Shown piece by piece: positions 1 through 10,174 of a DNA stretch of 64,000 nucleotides. The position numbers and the translations under genes were made by a program. Origin of the DNA: Streptomyces sp. B21-105 (lineage in GTDB: Bacteria > Actinomycetota > Actinomycetes > Streptomycetales > Streptomycetaceae); the NCBI RefSeq assembly GCF_036898465.1, contig NZ_JARUMJ010000001.1, positions 5,952,001-6,016,000 on the forward strand, in the 5' to 3' direction. The notes under the pieces were generated by a model. That model saw nothing but the letters and a program-made list of their open reading frames with translations. It made no database searches and was not told the origin of the DNA. Numbering within the stretch: the first letter of the stretch is position 1; every line of letters begins with the position of its first letter.

Positions 1-488
1 CGGCGGATGTTGACCTCGACGGGCGCGTTGATGTCGACGAACTCGGCGGCCTCGGGGCCGGTGACCAGCTTGTCCATGTAGAACACGGCGGACGGGTCGA
101 ACATCGCGCCGCGCTCGGTGGCCGCGAGGACCGCGATCGCGTTCGGCATGCCCTTCGCGGTCAGCGTGGTGCCGTCGATGGGGTCGACCGCGATGTCGAC
201 CTCGGGGCCGGTCCGGTCGCCGACGCGCTCGCCGTTGAAGAGCATCGGGGCTTCGTCCTTCTCGCCCTCGCCGATGACGACCACGCCGTTCATCGACACG
301 GTGGAGACGAGCGTCCGCATCGCGCGCACGGCGGCCCCGTCGGCGCCGTTCTTGTCCCCGCGTCCCACCCAGCGGCCTGCGGCCATCGCGGCCGCTTCGG
401 TCACCCGGACGAGTTCCAGGGCGAGGTTGCGGTCCGGGGCCTCGGAGGGGACATCGAGTTCGGACGGCAAGTGATGATGCTCGGTCAT
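1..488 (-). CDS. glpX: Class II fructose-1,6-bisphosphatase GlpX, N-terminal part
   Basis: Hydrolyses fructose-1,6-bisphosphate to fructose-6-phosphate in gluconeogenesis; cytosolic and metal dependent. Only the first 162 residues are in the window and the C-terminus lies off the left edge. Visible hallmarks are GRGDKNGAD near residue 42, GEGEKDEAP at 73-81 and the metal-binding DPIDGTT at 102-108, in the order expected for the GlpX family within the lithium-sensitive phosphatase superfamily. The ATG at 488 is preceded by a weak purine-rich stretch. The gene is divergent from the DUF4245 gene, with about 130 bases between them that should hold both promoters. Identity is very secure; completeness cannot be judged. 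Confidence 0.96.
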   Translation of the reverse strand, partial: MTEHHHLPSELDVPSEAPDRNLALELVRVTEAAAMAAGRWVGRGDKNGADGAAVRAMRTLVSTVSMNGVVVIGEGEKDEAPMLFNGERVGDRTGPEVDIAVDPIDGTTLTAKGMPNAIAVLAATERGAMFDPSAVFYMDKLVTGPEAAEFVDINAPVEVNIR

Positions 489-618
489 CGGAGCGCACCT
501 TTCTGACTGATACGACGACGGCCGGATGAGGGTTTGAGCCCTGACTCTATCGTCAGTCCGACAAAATGAGCAGGGGACCCCACGGATGAGCGCATCGGGC
601 ACCTGCGACGATAGGGGC

Positions 619-1143
619 GTGGCAGGTTCGAACGGCAGACAGAAGACGGCCCGGGACATGATCCTCTCCCTGGGGCTCATCATGATCGCGGCGTGGGTGA
701 TCTATCTCTTCATCCCCCACGACGACCGCGCTCCCGACGTCAAGCGGGTCGACTACCGCGTCGAACTCCTCACGGCGCGCCGCGCGGCGTCGTACCCGGT
801 GGCCGCGCCCGAGGGCCTGCCGAGCACCTGGAAGGCCACCTCGGTGCGCTTCCGGGGCGACGAGTTCGACGCCTGGCACCTCGGTTTCCACACCCCCGAC
901 GGGGAGTACGTGACCATCGAGCAGTCCACCCAGCGGCGCTCGCAGTTCATCGAAGAGGCCAGTCAGGGCGCGAGCGAGACCGAGGTCACCGAGAAGATCG
1001 GCGGCCGCACCTGGACCCGCTACACCGGCGGCCGCTATGACGCGCTCGTGCTGCAGGGCACCGACGGCTCCACCACGGTGGTCGCGGGCACGGCCGGCTT
1101 CGACCGGCTCTCGACGATGGCCGGCGCGCTGAAGCTGGCGTGA
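619..1143 (+). CDS. DUF4245 family membrane-anchored protein
   Basis: A 174-residue protein of unknown function belonging to the actinobacterial DUF4245 family. One membrane segment lies near residues 13-33 ([20 protein letters not shown]), followed by an extracytoplasmic domain ending in the typical [14 protein letters not shown] stretch. I chose the GTG at 619 because homologues I remember begin MAGSNG. There is no clear ribosome site before it, and an ACGATAGGG stretch just upstream could be the -10 region of a leaderless transcript. An in-frame ATG at 586 would add 11 residues. It stands alone and ends at a strong bidirectional terminator. Confidence 0.9.
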   Translation: MAGSNGRQKTARDMILSLGLIMIAAWVIYLFIPHDDRAPDVKRVDYRVELLTARRAASYPVAAPEGLPSTWKATSVRFRGDEFDAWHLGFHTPDGEYVTIEQSTQRRSQFIEEASQGASETEVTEKIGGRTWTRYTGGRYDALVLQGTDGSTTVVAGTAGFDRLSTMAGALKLA

Positions 1144-1146
1144 GCG

Positions 1147-1205
1147 CCCCGGACGTACGAGGAGGGGCCCCGGCACGCCGGGGGCCCCTCCTCGTACGTC
1201 CGGGG
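1147..1205. terminator. Perfect 25-bp inverted repeat, bidirectional terminator
   Basis: A 25-base arm (1147-1171) is followed by a 9-base loop region and its exact reverse complement (1181-1205). It sits between the convergent DUF4245 gene and the nitroreductase gene, starting 4 bases after the first stop codon and ending 17 bases before the other gene's stop. There is no T-run, as is usual for streptomycete terminators. Confidence 0.9.
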
Positions 1206-1221
1206 TCTCGGACAGGTGGTC

Positions 1222-1812
1222 TCAGACGGTGGTGACGACCTCGTCGTAGGCCAGGCGCGGGGAGCGCGGGAACCAGGCGCCCTCGCCCGGCTTGCCGATG
1301 TTGACGACCATCAGCGGGGTGTGGTCGTCGTCGAGGAACTCCTTGCGGACGCCCTCGAGGTCCACACCGGTCATCGGGCCGGCGGCGAGGCCGGCGGCGC
1401 GGACGCCGATGATGAAGTAGGCGGCCTGGAGGGCGGCGTTCAGGGCGGCGGCGCCCTCGCGGGCCGGGCGCTCGCTGAAGAACAGCTCCTTGGCCTGCGG
1501 GAAGGCCGGGAACAGGGTGGGCAGCTCCTCGTGGAACTCGTTGTCCGCGGAGAGGATCGCGACCAGCGGGGCGGCGGCGGTCTTGGCCTGGTTGCCCTCG
1601 GCCATGTGCCGCACCAGGCGCTCGCGGGCCTCCGGGGAGCGGACCAGGGTGACGCGCAGCGGGGTCTGGTTGAACGCCGTCGGGCCGTACTTGACGAGGT
1701 CGTAGATCGCCTGGACCTGCTCGTCGGTCACCGGCTCGTCGGTGAAGGTGTTCGCGGTGCGGGCCTCGCGGAACAGCAGGTCCTGGGCGGCGGCGTCAAG
1801 AACGAGAGACAT
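1222..1812 (-). CDS. Nitroreductase-fold malonic semialdehyde reductase-like flavoprotein
   Basis: A 196-residue FMN-dependent reductase of the nitroreductase superfamily, closest in pattern to the RutE/HadB (malonic semialdehyde reductase) group, which uses NAD(P)H to reduce small aldehydes or nitro compounds. Signals are the N-terminal LFREARTANTFTDEPV, the FMN-binding YGPTAFNQTPLR, the AAGLAAGPMTGVD segment near residues 138-150 and the C-terminal VVNIGKPGEGAWFPRSPRL. Length matches the family. No other rut genes are nearby, so a role in pyrimidine breakdown is not supported by context. It converges on the DUF4245 gene across a strong terminator. Confidence 0.9.
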   Translation of the reverse strand: MSLVLDAAAQDLLFREARTANTFTDEPVTDEQVQAIYDLVKYGPTAFNQTPLRVTLVRSPEARERLVRHMAEGNQAKTAAAPLVAILSADNEFHEELPTLFPAFPQAKELFFSERPAREGAAALNAALQAAYFIIGVRAAGLAAGPMTGVDLEGVRKEFLDDDHTPLMVVNIGKPGEGAWFPRSPRLAYDEVVTTV

Positions 1813-1981
1813 GCGTGAACTTCCTTGGAGTGGCGTCCGGATGTGGTACCGGACCGTGGTCCGGATCGGCTGACGGCACCGACAGTACGCGAGAGAAGTT
1901 CAACCTTCAACAAAGACGCGAGTGAAGGCGGAGTGATCCGCTTCACACCCGCTTCACACCCACCCCACAGCCCCTGTGGCG

Positions 1982-2206
1982 TCACTCCTCGTCCGGGGTG
2001 CCCTCCTCCTCGGCCAGCGCCGCGTCCAGCCGCTCCCGGGCGCCCTCCAGCCAACGCCGGCACACCTTTGCCAGCTCCTCCCCGCGCTCCCAGAGGGCGA
2101 GGGACTCCTCCAGCGTCGTGCCGCCCGCCTCCAGACGCCGTACGACCTCGATCAGCTCGTCGCGGGCCTGCTCGTACCCGAGCGTCTCGTCCGTCCTGCT
2201 CGTCAT
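1982..2206 (-). CDS. xseB: Exodeoxyribonuclease VII small subunit
   Basis: This 74-residue protein is the helical small subunit of exonuclease VII, which degrades single-stranded DNA from both ends and acts in mismatch correction and damage tolerance. The diagnostic LGYEQARDELIEVVRRLEAG then TTLEESLALWERGEELAK pattern covers residues 9-47, with an acidic C-terminal tail. It lies 37 bases downstream of xseA on the same strand, the usual actinobacterial pairing. The short spacer contains an imperfect run of CTACTGGC/CTACTCGT repeats that reaches into the last xseA codons. Confidence 0.96.
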   Translation of the reverse strand: MTSRTDETLGYEQARDELIEVVRRLEAGGTTLEESLALWERGEELAKVCRRWLEGARERLDAALAEEEGTPDEE

Positions 2207-2243
2207 GGTCCCTGTGCCCCTACTCGTCTACTGGCCTACTGGC

Positions 2244-3452
2244 CTACTCGTCGACTCGAACGGTGAACTCGCCCCCGGCCACCCGCGCGCGCAGCGCCTC
2301 GCCCGCCGCCGCGTCGCCCGGATCCCGCACCACGTGCCCGTCGGCCTTCTGCAGCACCGCGTACCCCCGCTTCAGCGTCGCGGCCGGCGAGAGGGCCACC
2401 ACGCGCGCGTGCGTGTGACTCAACTCGGAGTCCGCGCGGTCCAGGAGGTGACCGAGCGTGCGCCGGGCACGGTCGGCGAGCGAGGCCACGTGGTCGGCCC
2501 GCTCGTCGATCATCCGGTGCGGATCCTGTATCGCGGGCCGCGCCAGCGCGTGGGCCAGCCCGCGCTCCTCCCGCTCCACAAACGCCTCGGCGCACCGCCG
2601 AGCCCGCCCGCGCAGCATCCGCACCCGCTCCAGCTCCTCGCCGACGTCCGGCACGACCTTCTTCGCGGCGTCGGTCGGCGTCGAGGCGCGCAGGTCGGCC
2701 ACGTGGTCCAGCAGCGGGTTGTCCGGCTCGTGCCCGATCGCCGAGACGACGGGCGTACGGCAGGCGGCGACCGCCCGGACCAACTGCTCGTCGGAGAACG
2801 GCAGCAGGTCCTCCACGCTGCCGCCGCCCCGCGCGACGACGATCACGTCCACCGATTCCAGCGCGTCCAGCTCCTTCACGGCCTGGACGACCTGCGTCAC
2901 CGCGTGCACGCCCTGGACGGCGACGTTGCGCACCTCGAAGCGGACCGCGGGCCAGCGGTGCCGGGCATTCTCCAGGACGTCGCGCTCGGCCGCGGATGCC
3001 CGACCGCACACCAGGCCGACGCGCTGCGGCAGGAACGGCAGCGGCTTCTTCCGCGCGGGCGCGAACAGCCCCTCCGCCGCCAGGGACTTCTTCAACTGCT
3101 CCAGCCGCGCCAGCAGCTCCCCGACGCCGACCGGTTTGATCTCCATGGCCCGCAGCGACAGCTGTCCGCGCGGCGCGTACCACTCCGGCTTCGCGTGGAC
3201 GACGACCCGCGCGCCCTCGCCCACGACGTCCGCGACCGCGTCGAAGACCTGGCGGTAGCAGGTCACGCCCACGGAGATGTCGTGCGAGGGGTCCCGCAGC
3301 GTCAGGAAGACGACGCCGGCGCCCGGACGCCGGGACAACTGGGTGATCTGCCCCTCGACCCACACCGCGCCGAGCCGGTCGATCCAGCCGCCGATGAGCC
3401 GCGACACCTGACCGACGGGCAGCGGGGCGTCCGCGGACGTGTTCACAGCCAT
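2244..3452 (-). CDS. xseA: Exodeoxyribonuclease VII large subunit
   Basis: Catalytic subunit of exonuclease VII, 402 residues from the ATG at 3452 ([14 protein letters not shown]). A GTG 30 bases upstream is possible but less like the family. The N-terminal OB-fold (about residues 8-105) carries [16 protein letters not shown]; the catalytic domain carries [18 protein letters not shown] (GGGS at 209-212) and SAIGHEPD (GHEPD at 240-244), then [11 protein letters not shown] helical region separates this from the C-terminal GYAVLQ segment. Co-transcribed with xseB. The gene is divergent from ispH with about 110 bases between starts, which should contain both promoters. Confidence 0.96.
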   Translation of the reverse strand: MAVNTSADAPLPVGQVSRLIGGWIDRLGAVWVEGQITQLSRRPGAGVVFLTLRDPSHDISVGVTCYRQVFDAVADVVGEGARVVVHAKPEWYAPRGQLSLRAMEIKPVGVGELLARLEQLKKSLAAEGLFAPARKKPLPFLPQRVGLVCGRASAAERDVLENARHRWPAVRFEVRNVAVQGVHAVTQVVQAVKELDALESVDVIVVARGGGSVEDLLPFSDEQLVRAVAACRTPVVSAIGHEPDNPLLDHVADLRASTPTDAAKKVVPDVGEELERVRMLRGRARRCAEAFVEREERGLAHALARPAIQDPHRMIDERADHVASLADRARRTLGHLLDRADSELSHTHARVVALSPAATLKRGYAVLQKADGHVVRDPGDAAAGEALRARVAGGEFTVRVDE

Positions 3453-3562
3453 GACGACGAGAGTATCGGCCCCCACCGACAACGCGGGGGGCGCCGGACG
3501 CAGGCCGGACGCACGCCGGACGCACGCCGGCGGCGGCCGGGAGCGGCCTTACGATGGGACAC

Positions 3563-4639
3563 ATGACTGCTTCGCCTGGCCGCCGCCGTGTCCTGCTCGC
3601 CGCTCCCCGGGGCTACTGCGCGGGCGTCGACCGTGCCGTGATCGCCGTGGAGAAGGCCCTGGAGCAGTACGGGGCCCCGGTCTACGTCCGGCACGAGATC
3701 GTCCACAACAAGTACGTCGTGCAGACCCTGGAGAAGAAGGGCGCGATCTTCGTCGAGCGGACGGAGGAGGTGCCGCCGGGCAACATCGTGATGTTCTCGG
3801 CGCACGGCGTCGCCCCCGTCGTCCACGAGGAGGCCGCGCGCGGGCGCCTCGCCACCATCGACGCGACCTGCCCGCTGGTCACCAAGGTCCACAAGGAAGC
3901 GGTCCGCTTCGCGCAGGAGGACTACGACATCCTCCTCATCGGGCACGAGGGCCACGAGGAGGTCATCGGCACCTCCGGCGAGGCCCCGGACCACATCCAG
4001 CTGGTCGACGGCCCCGCGGACGTCGCGAAGGTCGAGGTCCGCGACCCGTCGAAGATCGTGTGGCTCTCCCAGACCACCCTCTCCGTCGACGAGACGATGG
4101 AGACGGTCGACGCGCTGAAGGAGAAGTTCCCGCAGCTCGTCTCCCCGCCCAGCGACGACATCTGCTACGCCACGCAGAACCGTCAGCTCGCGGTGAAGCA
4201 GATGGGCGCGGAGGCGGAGCTGGTCATCGTGGTCGGGTCCCGCAACTCCTCCAACTCCAAGCGGCTGGTCGAGGTCGCCAAGCTCGCCGGCTCCCGCGAG
4301 GCCTACCTGGTGGACTTCGCGAGTGAGATCGACGAGGCCTGGCTGGAGGGCGTGACGACGGTGGGCGTCACCTCCGGAGCCTCCGTCCCGGAGGTCCTCG
4401 TCGAGGAGGTGCTGGCCTGGCTCACCGAGCGCGGCTACGGGGACGTCGAGCTCGTCAAGGCGGCCGAGGAGCACATCACCTTCTCGCTGCCCAAGGAGCT
4501 CCGCCGCGACCTGCGCGAGGAGGCGGCGGCCCTGGCGGCCGGGCGCGGCGGCAGCGGTACGGCGTCCTCGGCGTCCCGTACTGCAGCCGGTACCGCACCC
4601 GGTACGGGCTCCGGTACGGCGGGTGCCTCGACCGAGTGA
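3563..4639 (+). CDS. ispH: 4-hydroxy-3-methylbut-2-enyl diphosphate reductase
   Basis: Last enzyme of the MEP isoprenoid pathway; a [4Fe-4S] protein that converts HMBPP to IPP and DMAPP. The three cluster cysteines are present at about C19 (GYCAGV), C103 (DATCPLV) and C201 ([10 protein letters not shown]), as are HEGHEEV and the SSNS substrate-binding stretch. The ATG at 3563 fits a leaderless transcript, since TACGAT, a good -10 hexamer, ends about 8 bases before it; an in-frame ATG lies 9 bases upstream. The last roughly 28 residues are a Gly/Ala/Ser/Thr-rich low-complexity tail beyond the family core, encoded by a GGTACSG-rich repetitive stretch around 4555-4630. Confidence 0.97.
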   Translation: MTASPGRRRVLLAAPRGYCAGVDRAVIAVEKALEQYGAPVYVRHEIVHNKYVVQTLEKKGAIFVERTEEVPPGNIVMFSAHGVAPVVHEEAARGRLATIDATCPLVTKVHKEAVRFAQEDYDILLIGHEGHEEVIGTSGEAPDHIQLVDGPADVAKVEVRDPSKIVWLSQTTLSVDETMETVDALKEKFPQLVSPPSDDICYATQNRQLAVKQMGAEAELVIVVGSRNSSNSKRLVEVAKLAGSREAYLVDFASEIDEAWLEGVTTVGVTSGASVPEVLVEEVLAWLTERGYGDVELVKAAEEHITFSLPKELRRDLREEAAALAAGRGGSGTASSASRTAAGTAPGTGSGTAGASTE

Positions 4640-4668
4640 CGGTCCGTCGGCCGTCGTAACGTAGGGCC

Positions 4669-5415
4669 ATGCAGATCTTCGGCGTGGACATCGGCGGATC
4701 CGGGATCAAGGGCGCCCCGGTGGACCTGGACAAGGGCGACCTGGCTCAGGAACGGCTCAAAGTGCTCACCCCGCAACCGGCGACGCCCGACAGCGTCGCC
4801 GACGGCGTGCAGCAGGTCGTGGAGCACTTCGGGTGGACGGGGCCCGTGGGACTGACCTTCCCGGGCGTGGTCACCGGCGGCTCCACGATCCGCACCGCGG
4901 CCAACGTCGACAAGGGCTGGATCGACACCGACGCGCGCGCCCTGTTCAGCGAGCGGCTGGGCGGCCTGCCGGTAACCGTCGTCAACGACGCGGACGCGGC
5001 GGGCGTCGCGGAGATGTCCTTCGGCGCAGGGCGGGGCCGCGGCGGCACGGTGATCCTGCTGACGTTCGGCACGGGCATCGGCAGCGCCCTGTTCGTGGAC
5101 GGCGCGCTGGTCCCCAACACCGAGCTCGGCCATCTGGAGCTGCACGGCCACGACGCCGAGAAGCGCGCCAGCAGCAAGGCCAGGGAGGACCACGAGCTGA
5201 CGTGGGAGCACTGGGCGCAGCGCGTCCAGAAGTACCTCGCCCACGTCGAGATGCTCTTCTCGCCGGAGCTGTTCATCATCGGCGGCGGCGTCAGCCGCAA
5301 GTCCGAGAAGTTCCTGCACTTCATCGAGGGCGTCAAGGCGGAGATCGTCCCGGCCCAGCTGCAGAACAACGCGGGGATCGTGGGCGCGGCGATGCACGCG
5401 ACGAAGGGCGACTGA
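4669..5415 (+). CDS. ppgK: Polyphosphate glucokinase
   Basis: Phosphorylates glucose using polyphosphate, and ATP in many members; a ROK/actin-fold kinase of 248 residues, typical length. Motifs are DIGGSGIKG (7-15), GLTFPGVV, VVNDADAAGVAEM, LLTFGTGIGSALF and TELGHLEL, with the C-terminal FIIGGGVS. It follows ispH by 29 bases on the same strand, but a TAACGT hexamer near 4656 suggests its own promoter close to the ATG. Glucokinase activity fits the sugar metabolism elsewhere in the window, but no direct link is visible. Confidence 0.96.
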   Translation: MQIFGVDIGGSGIKGAPVDLDKGDLAQERLKVLTPQPATPDSVADGVQQVVEHFGWTGPVGLTFPGVVTGGSTIRTAANVDKGWIDTDARALFSERLGGLPVTVVNDADAAGVAEMSFGAGRGRGGTVILLTFGTGIGSALFVDGALVPNTELGHLELHGHDAEKRASSKAREDHELTWEHWAQRVQKYLAHVEMLFSPELFIIGGGVSRKSEKFLHFIEGVKAEIVPAQLQNNAGIVGAAMHATKGD

Positions 5416-5465
5416 GGGGCGGCGCCCGCGACCGCTACCGCGACTACGACACGACCACGACGCGA

Positions 5466-6014
5466 CTACGACGGGTCCCGGCGGGGAGTCGGCTGGCGGC
5501 GGGCCGGGTTCCTGCGGCGGGCCGCCACCCGGCGCAGGCCGCGCGCCAGGACGGTCAGCGCCGCCAGCAACGTCCCGCCGTACAGCCAGCCCACCTGGGT
5601 GGCGAGGGCTGTGACCAGCCCCATCAGGCGCGCCCCGATCCCGTCGCCGCCGGCCAGGGGCAGCAGCCCGACGGAGAAGGCGATCGGCGCGACCACCGGT
5701 ACGGACAGCAGATCGGCGTCGCGCACCCAGAGGGCGGTCAGCAGGCACGCCGGCAGGAACAGCACGCCGTACACCGTGAGCGAGGCGCCGAAGAGCAGGA
5801 GGTCCAGGCAGCCGAGCGCACACATCAGCGCCGAACCGAACAGCCCCGCGCCGAGCCCGGTCAGCCGTGGGTTCGGCAACCTCCGCAGCGGCACCGGCAG
5901 CGGAGGCGGCAGAGGCAGCGGAGGCGTGTCCCGTCGGGCATCCCGTAGGGCATCCTGTCCGGCGGCGTCCCGGGAGCTGTCCCGGTTCGGGGCCCGTGTC
6001 CTGTGTTGCTCCAC
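5466..6014 (-). CDS. DUF6542 family multi-pass membrane protein
   Basis: A 182-residue protein with a disordered, Arg/Pro-rich N-terminus (about 1-45) and four predicted hydrophobic segments roughly at 50-72, 75-95, 100-122 and 133-155, ending in a basic cytoplasmic tail. The RLPNPRLTGLGAGLF segment opening the membrane domain is characteristic of the streptomycete DUF6542 proteins usually found beside ppgK and ychF. Function unknown. It converges with ppgK and is divergent from ychF. Confidence 0.85.
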   Translation of the reverse strand: MEQHRTRAPNRDSSRDAAGQDALRDARRDTPPLPLPPPLPVPLRRLPNPRLTGLGAGLFGSALMCALGCLDLLLFGASLTVYGVLFLPACLLTALWVRDADLLSVPVVAPIAFSVGLLPLAGGDGIGARLMGLVTALATQVGWLYGGTLLAALTVLARGLRRVAARRRNPARRQPTPRRDPS

Positions 6015-6145
6015 CGGACCAACTTAGGTCGGTTTATGTGCCGAACACGGTGTCGGACACGCCGGGCGGCGCGGCTTGGCCAGGCGTTCGACGGACCGGC
6101 GGGGCCGCGCCGGGCACGCCGTAAACTGGTGGACCGGTCAGCTCT

Positions 6146-6202
6146 CTGGCCCCTGGCCCTCTCACTCCGGGAACTGGCCCCTTGGCCCTCTCACCACGGG
6201 AA
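6146..6202 (+). repeat. Tandem 28/29-bp duplication spanning the ychF ribosome site
   Basis: Two adjacent near-identical units, 6146-6173 and 6174-6202, each running CTGGCCCC(T)TGGCCCTCTCAC.(.)CGGGAA. The second copy supplies the GGGAA ribosome site of ychF; the first holds an identical GGGAA 29 bases further upstream. A possible -10 TAAACT lies at 6122-6127. Confidence 0.75.
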
Positions 6203-6210
6203 GTCGCAAC

Positions 6211-7299
<1,089 letters not shown>

Positions 7300-7306
7300 C
7301 GGGTGA

Positions 7307-7342
7307 CTTAGTGGTCCGGTTCGGAAATCCTTCGGGGGTTGA
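7307..7342 (+). repeat. Left terminal inverted repeat of the IS630 unit
   Basis: 36 bases beginning CTTAGTGGTCCGGTTCGG and ending CTTCGGGGGTTGA. It differs from the reverse complement of 10348-10383 at three positions. The transposase stop codon (7343-7345) follows directly. Confidence 0.85.
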
Positions 7343-8356
7343 TCACGTGGTGAGAGGGGCGGAGGAGTCTTCCTGTCGGTCGAGTCTGGCCAGCAGATCG
7401 TCCAGGTCGGAGGTGGTGAACTTCCACTGGAACGGCTGTGCCGTGGCGTTGTAGCGGTCTTCGAAGGCTCGGAGCCGGTCCCGGACCTCGTTGAGGTCCG
7501 TGAAGTCGTTGGGCGAGACGACCTTGCGCTGGACGATCGAGAAGAAGATCTCGATCTGGTTGCTCCATGAGGCGTGAATGGGGGTGTGGACCATGACTGC
7601 GTTGGGGAATCTGCTGGTCAGCCGGTCGGTGGCCCTCTTCCCTCGGTGGGAGGAGCCGTTGTCGACGATCCAGAAGACGCGTTTGGCGTCGGCGTAGGGC
7701 TCTTGCCTCATGACCTGCTCCACCAGGTTCATGAACGGGACGATTCCGGAGGTGGCCTCGCAGCGGCCGAAGACGCGAGCTCGGTGGACGTCGTAGGCCG
7801 CCAGGTAGGCCAGGGCGCCGCCGCGGTCGTACTCGTGGTTGACGCGCATCGCGCGGGCCTGCCCGGGTGCCAAGGTCGGGTGGCAGCGGCAGCGGGCCTG
7901 GATGGAGGTTTTCTCGTCTGCGGAGATCACGTACTCGTCCTCGCCAAGCGGTTCGCCCTGCCAGGTACGGGCGTACAGGTCCATCACGCGTGCGGCCTTG
8001 GCACGGAAATCCGGATCGCGGACGAAGATCCAGGACCGGTACTGCCAGGGCTTGAGCGCGTCGTCTTTGAGCCAGCGCCGCACGGTGGAGGCGGAAATGG
8101 ACCCGGCGATGGCCCGAGCGACCACCTCGCGGGCCAGGCCGTGACCGGCGAACCGCCCCCGCCAGGTACGGACCGTGTCCAGGTGCAGGCCCGTCTCACG
8201 GGCGATGCGCGCGTTGGAGCGTCCGCGTGCCGCGTGCAGCACGATCTGCGCGCGGACTCGCAGCCGGTGCTCGGTCTTGTGCCCGTAGGCCATCTTCTTC
8301 AGCCGCTCTCGCGCGCTGGCGCACAAGGCTATCGGGCGGGCGGCGACAACGGGCAA
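7343..8356 (-). CDS. IS630 family transposase, probably with an internal deletion
   Basis: A 337-residue transposase with N-terminal helix-turn-helix (NARIARETGLHLDTVRTWRGRF, about residues 48-69) and a DDE nuclease domain: D147 in VISADEKTSIQ, D232 in FWIVDNGSSH and E269 in WSNQIE. Compared with IS630 transposases I remember from Streptomyces, the roughly 45 residues between the first and second helix-turn-helix regions (GLADRPRSGRP.. to ..CPELA) are missing: GHGLA runs straight into REVVARAI. That would remove the linker between the DNA-binding subdomains, so activity is doubtful although the frame stays open and all three acidic residues remain. The normally conserved Leu before NQ-E is Ser265. 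Confidence 0.9.
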   Translation of the reverse strand: MPVVAARPIALCASARERLKKMAYGHKTEHRLRVRAQIVLHAARGRSNARIARETGLHLDTVRTWRGRFAGHGLAREVVARAIAGSISASTVRRWLKDDALKPWQYRSWIFVRDPDFRAKAARVMDLYARTWQGEPLGEDEYVISADEKTSIQARCRCHPTLAPGQARAMRVNHEYDRGGALAYLAAYDVHRARVFGRCEATSGIVPFMNLVEQVMRQEPYADAKRVFWIVDNGSSHRGKRATDRLTSRFPNAVMVHTPIHASWSNQIEIFFSIVQRKVVSPNDFTDLNEVRDRLRAFEDRYNATAQPFQWKFTTSDLDDLLARLDRQEDSSAPLTT

Positions 8357-8541
8357 GGCAGGCAGGCCAATCGGGAGAATTGGATCACGAAAGGCCGTGT
8401 TGCCGCTGTAGTTGGCGTCGTGGCCGGGCGTTTGGAGCCATGGTGCCGCCGGTCAGGCGTCGAACGGGTTCTATTGCGCGAGCTGGTGCTCATCCAAGGC
8501 AGCGCAAGGTCAGGCCGGGAAGCCGGGGTGCCTGGAGTCTG

Positions 8542-9312
8542 TTACGGGCCGTCGATGCCGGCCGAGCGCATCTTCTCCTCGACCAGCGCGGTCAGTCGGG
8601 TCCAGCCAGGCCGTTCGTCTTCTCCGTGGTGGGCGAGCAGTTCGTAGCGGGTCTTGCCGTCGTCGCGGTTCTGCAGACCGGTCAGCGTGGGGAGCAGCGA
8701 GGGGTCGGCGAGGAAATGGGAGGCCACTTCCTCGGCGAGTTTTTCGATCCGGGGGTCGTCGGGGTCCCAGTTGCCGGCACTCCAGGTGAGCTTGATCATG
8801 GCGACGTGCCGGGGATCGTCGAGGCCGTGCTCGATCTGGGAAAGGTAGTCGTCGAAGCCCTCCGGCATCAGGGCCCTGACCAGGATCAGGCCCTCTCGTG
8901 CCGTCGTCACGTCGTCCGCGGTGAATCCGAGCCTGGGCATCCGGTCCAGCAGCGTGAGAGCACGGTCGGGCAGCAGGACCCGATCGCCGTGGACGAGTTG
9001 CCGCAGCGTCTCCCGCCGCGCGATCAGCTCGTCGATCCGGCTGGTGAGGCTCTCTTCGACATCGACGAGTGCGGCGGCGAACCGGTCGGGATCGGCATCG
9101 AGTATGGTCCCGATCTCGGCCAGCGGTACGCCTGCGCCGGCCAGGGTCCGGACTTGAACCAGCCGCAGCAGTTCGGCGGTTCCGTAGCGACGGTAGCCGG
9201 AGCTGTCGCGGCGGGGTTCGTCGATCAGGCCGTTCTGGTGGTAGTGCCGGATGGTCTTCACCGTGACGCCGGCGAAGACCGCGGCTTGACTGATGGTGAT
9301 TCCGTCTGTCAT
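8542..9312 (-). CDS. MerR family transcriptional regulator
   Basis: A 256-residue regulator. The N-terminal winged helix-turn-helix (about residues 4-72) reads TISQAAVFAGVTVKTIRHYHQNGLIDEP..SGYRRYG, the MerR signature, followed by a dimerisation coiled coil (about 75-115) and a roughly 130-residue C-terminal effector domain. I chose ATG 9312 because the helix-turn-helix then starts at once; it lies 4 bases after the hydrolase stop, so the two are co-transcribed with the hydrolase first. No clustered cysteines are seen, so a metal-sensing role is not indicated. It probably controls the operator-like dyad upstream of the hydrolase. Confidence 0.92.
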   Translation of the reverse strand: MTDGITISQAAVFAGVTVKTIRHYHQNGLIDEPRRDSSGYRRYGTAELLRLVQVRTLAGAGVPLAEIGTILDADPDRFAAALVDVEESLTSRIDELIARRETLRQLVHGDRVLLPDRALTLLDRMPRLGFTADDVTTAREGLILVRALMPEGFDDYLSQIEHGLDDPRHVAMIKLTWSAGNWDPDDPRIEKLAEEVASHFLADPSLLPTLTGLQNRDDGKTRYELLAHHGEDERPGWTRLTALVEEKMRSAGIDGP

Positions 9313-9316
9313 AGCG

Positions 9317-10144
9317 TCAGCTGACCCCACCGTGCACCACGTCGGCAACTTCTCGAACGGCCGCGGCTATGGCACGGAAGTCCTTGCGCACGATAGTCGT
9401 GTGCTTGCTTCCGACCGTCGCGCTCACCTTCACGTTGGGATTCCGGGCGAGCACCGGGTCCAGCGTGGCCCGCATCGTCGCCAGCCCTTCCGCGGTCCCG
9501 CCGAGGCTGGCACCCGAGGCCACGAGGAACCGCATCGGGAAGGTCACGAGGTCGAAGACCGGATCGCTGGCAGCGACGATCTCGTTCAGCTCGATGTTGA
9601 CCTCAGCGTGCTGATCGGCGCTCATCCGAGCGGCCATACCCAGCGGCCGGATGAGAGGCATCATCCAGCCGAAGCGCCGGAACATCTTCCGGATCTCCTC
9701 CCGGCCGACCTCTCGGCCGCCCTCGACGGTGGCGAGGTAGTCCCACGGGTAGCCGCCGTCAACCATCACCACACCAGCGACGCGGTCCCGGTTCCGGGTG
9801 GCCCAGTGCAACGCCAGCGCCGCCCCGTAGGACCAGCCCACCAGCAGTGGCCGCTCCGCACCGGTCGCCTCCACGACAGCGTCGATGTCCCGGATGCAGG
9901 CCTCGAATGAGTAGTCCGCCGACTGCTTTGACCGGCCGCGGGCACGCTCGTCGTAGGTGATGTGCCGGTACTCGTTTCCGAGTTCTGCGGTGACGCGCCG
10001 CCAGTTCTTCTGGGTCGCGTAGGAGCCGTTGAGGTAGACCACGGGCTGACCGGGCCCACGGGTGTCGGTGACGGCCAGCGCCGTGTCCTCCACCGGCACC
10101 GTGCCGGTCCAGGTCGAGTTCGGGTTCGCGTTCGAGTTCGTCAT
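9317..10144 (-). CDS. Alpha/beta hydrolase
   Basis: A 275-residue single-domain hydrolase of the alpha/beta fold. The nucleophile elbow is GWSYG with Ser105, the oxyanion region is VVYLNGS near residue 40, and the catalytic His is probably H248 in SKHTTIV. No signal peptide, so cytosolic. It begins with a short Asn/Thr-rich leader. Substrate unknown: esterase, lactonase or epoxide hydrolase activity all remain possible. It is the promoter-proximal gene of a two-gene operon with the MerR regulator, inside the IS630 inverted repeats. Confidence 0.88.
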   Translation of the reverse strand: MTNSNANPNSTWTGTVPVEDTALAVTDTRGPGQPVVYLNGSYATQKNWRRVTAELGNEYRHITYDERARGRSKQSADYSFEACIRDIDAVVEATGAERPLLVGWSYGAALALHWATRNRDRVAGVVMVDGGYPWDYLATVEGGREVGREEIRKMFRRFGWMMPLIRPLGMAARMSADQHAEVNIELNEIVAASDPVFDLVTFPMRFLVASGASLGGTAEGLATMRATLDPVLARNPNVKVSATVGSKHTTIVRKDFRAIAAAVREVADVVHGGVS

Positions 10145-10161
10145 GCGTTCAGCGTGAGGCC

Positions 10162-10174
10162 TGACCTTAGGTCA
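10162..10174 (-). promoter_or_regulatory. Putative MerR operator, palindrome TGACCTTAGGTCA
   Basis: A perfect 13-base dyad (TGACCT-T-AGGTCA) lies 18 bases upstream of the hydrolase start. A further GGTCA follows, and TTGACC on the minus strand (10176-10181) could be the -35 of an elongated-spacer MerR-type promoter. No good -10 is obvious. Confidence 0.55.

Noticed and set aside
2236..3564. Long minus-strand frame of 442 codons over xseA
   Set aside because: Arg/Gly/Ala-rich shadow of the real xseA frame with no family text; high-GC DNA yields many such frames.
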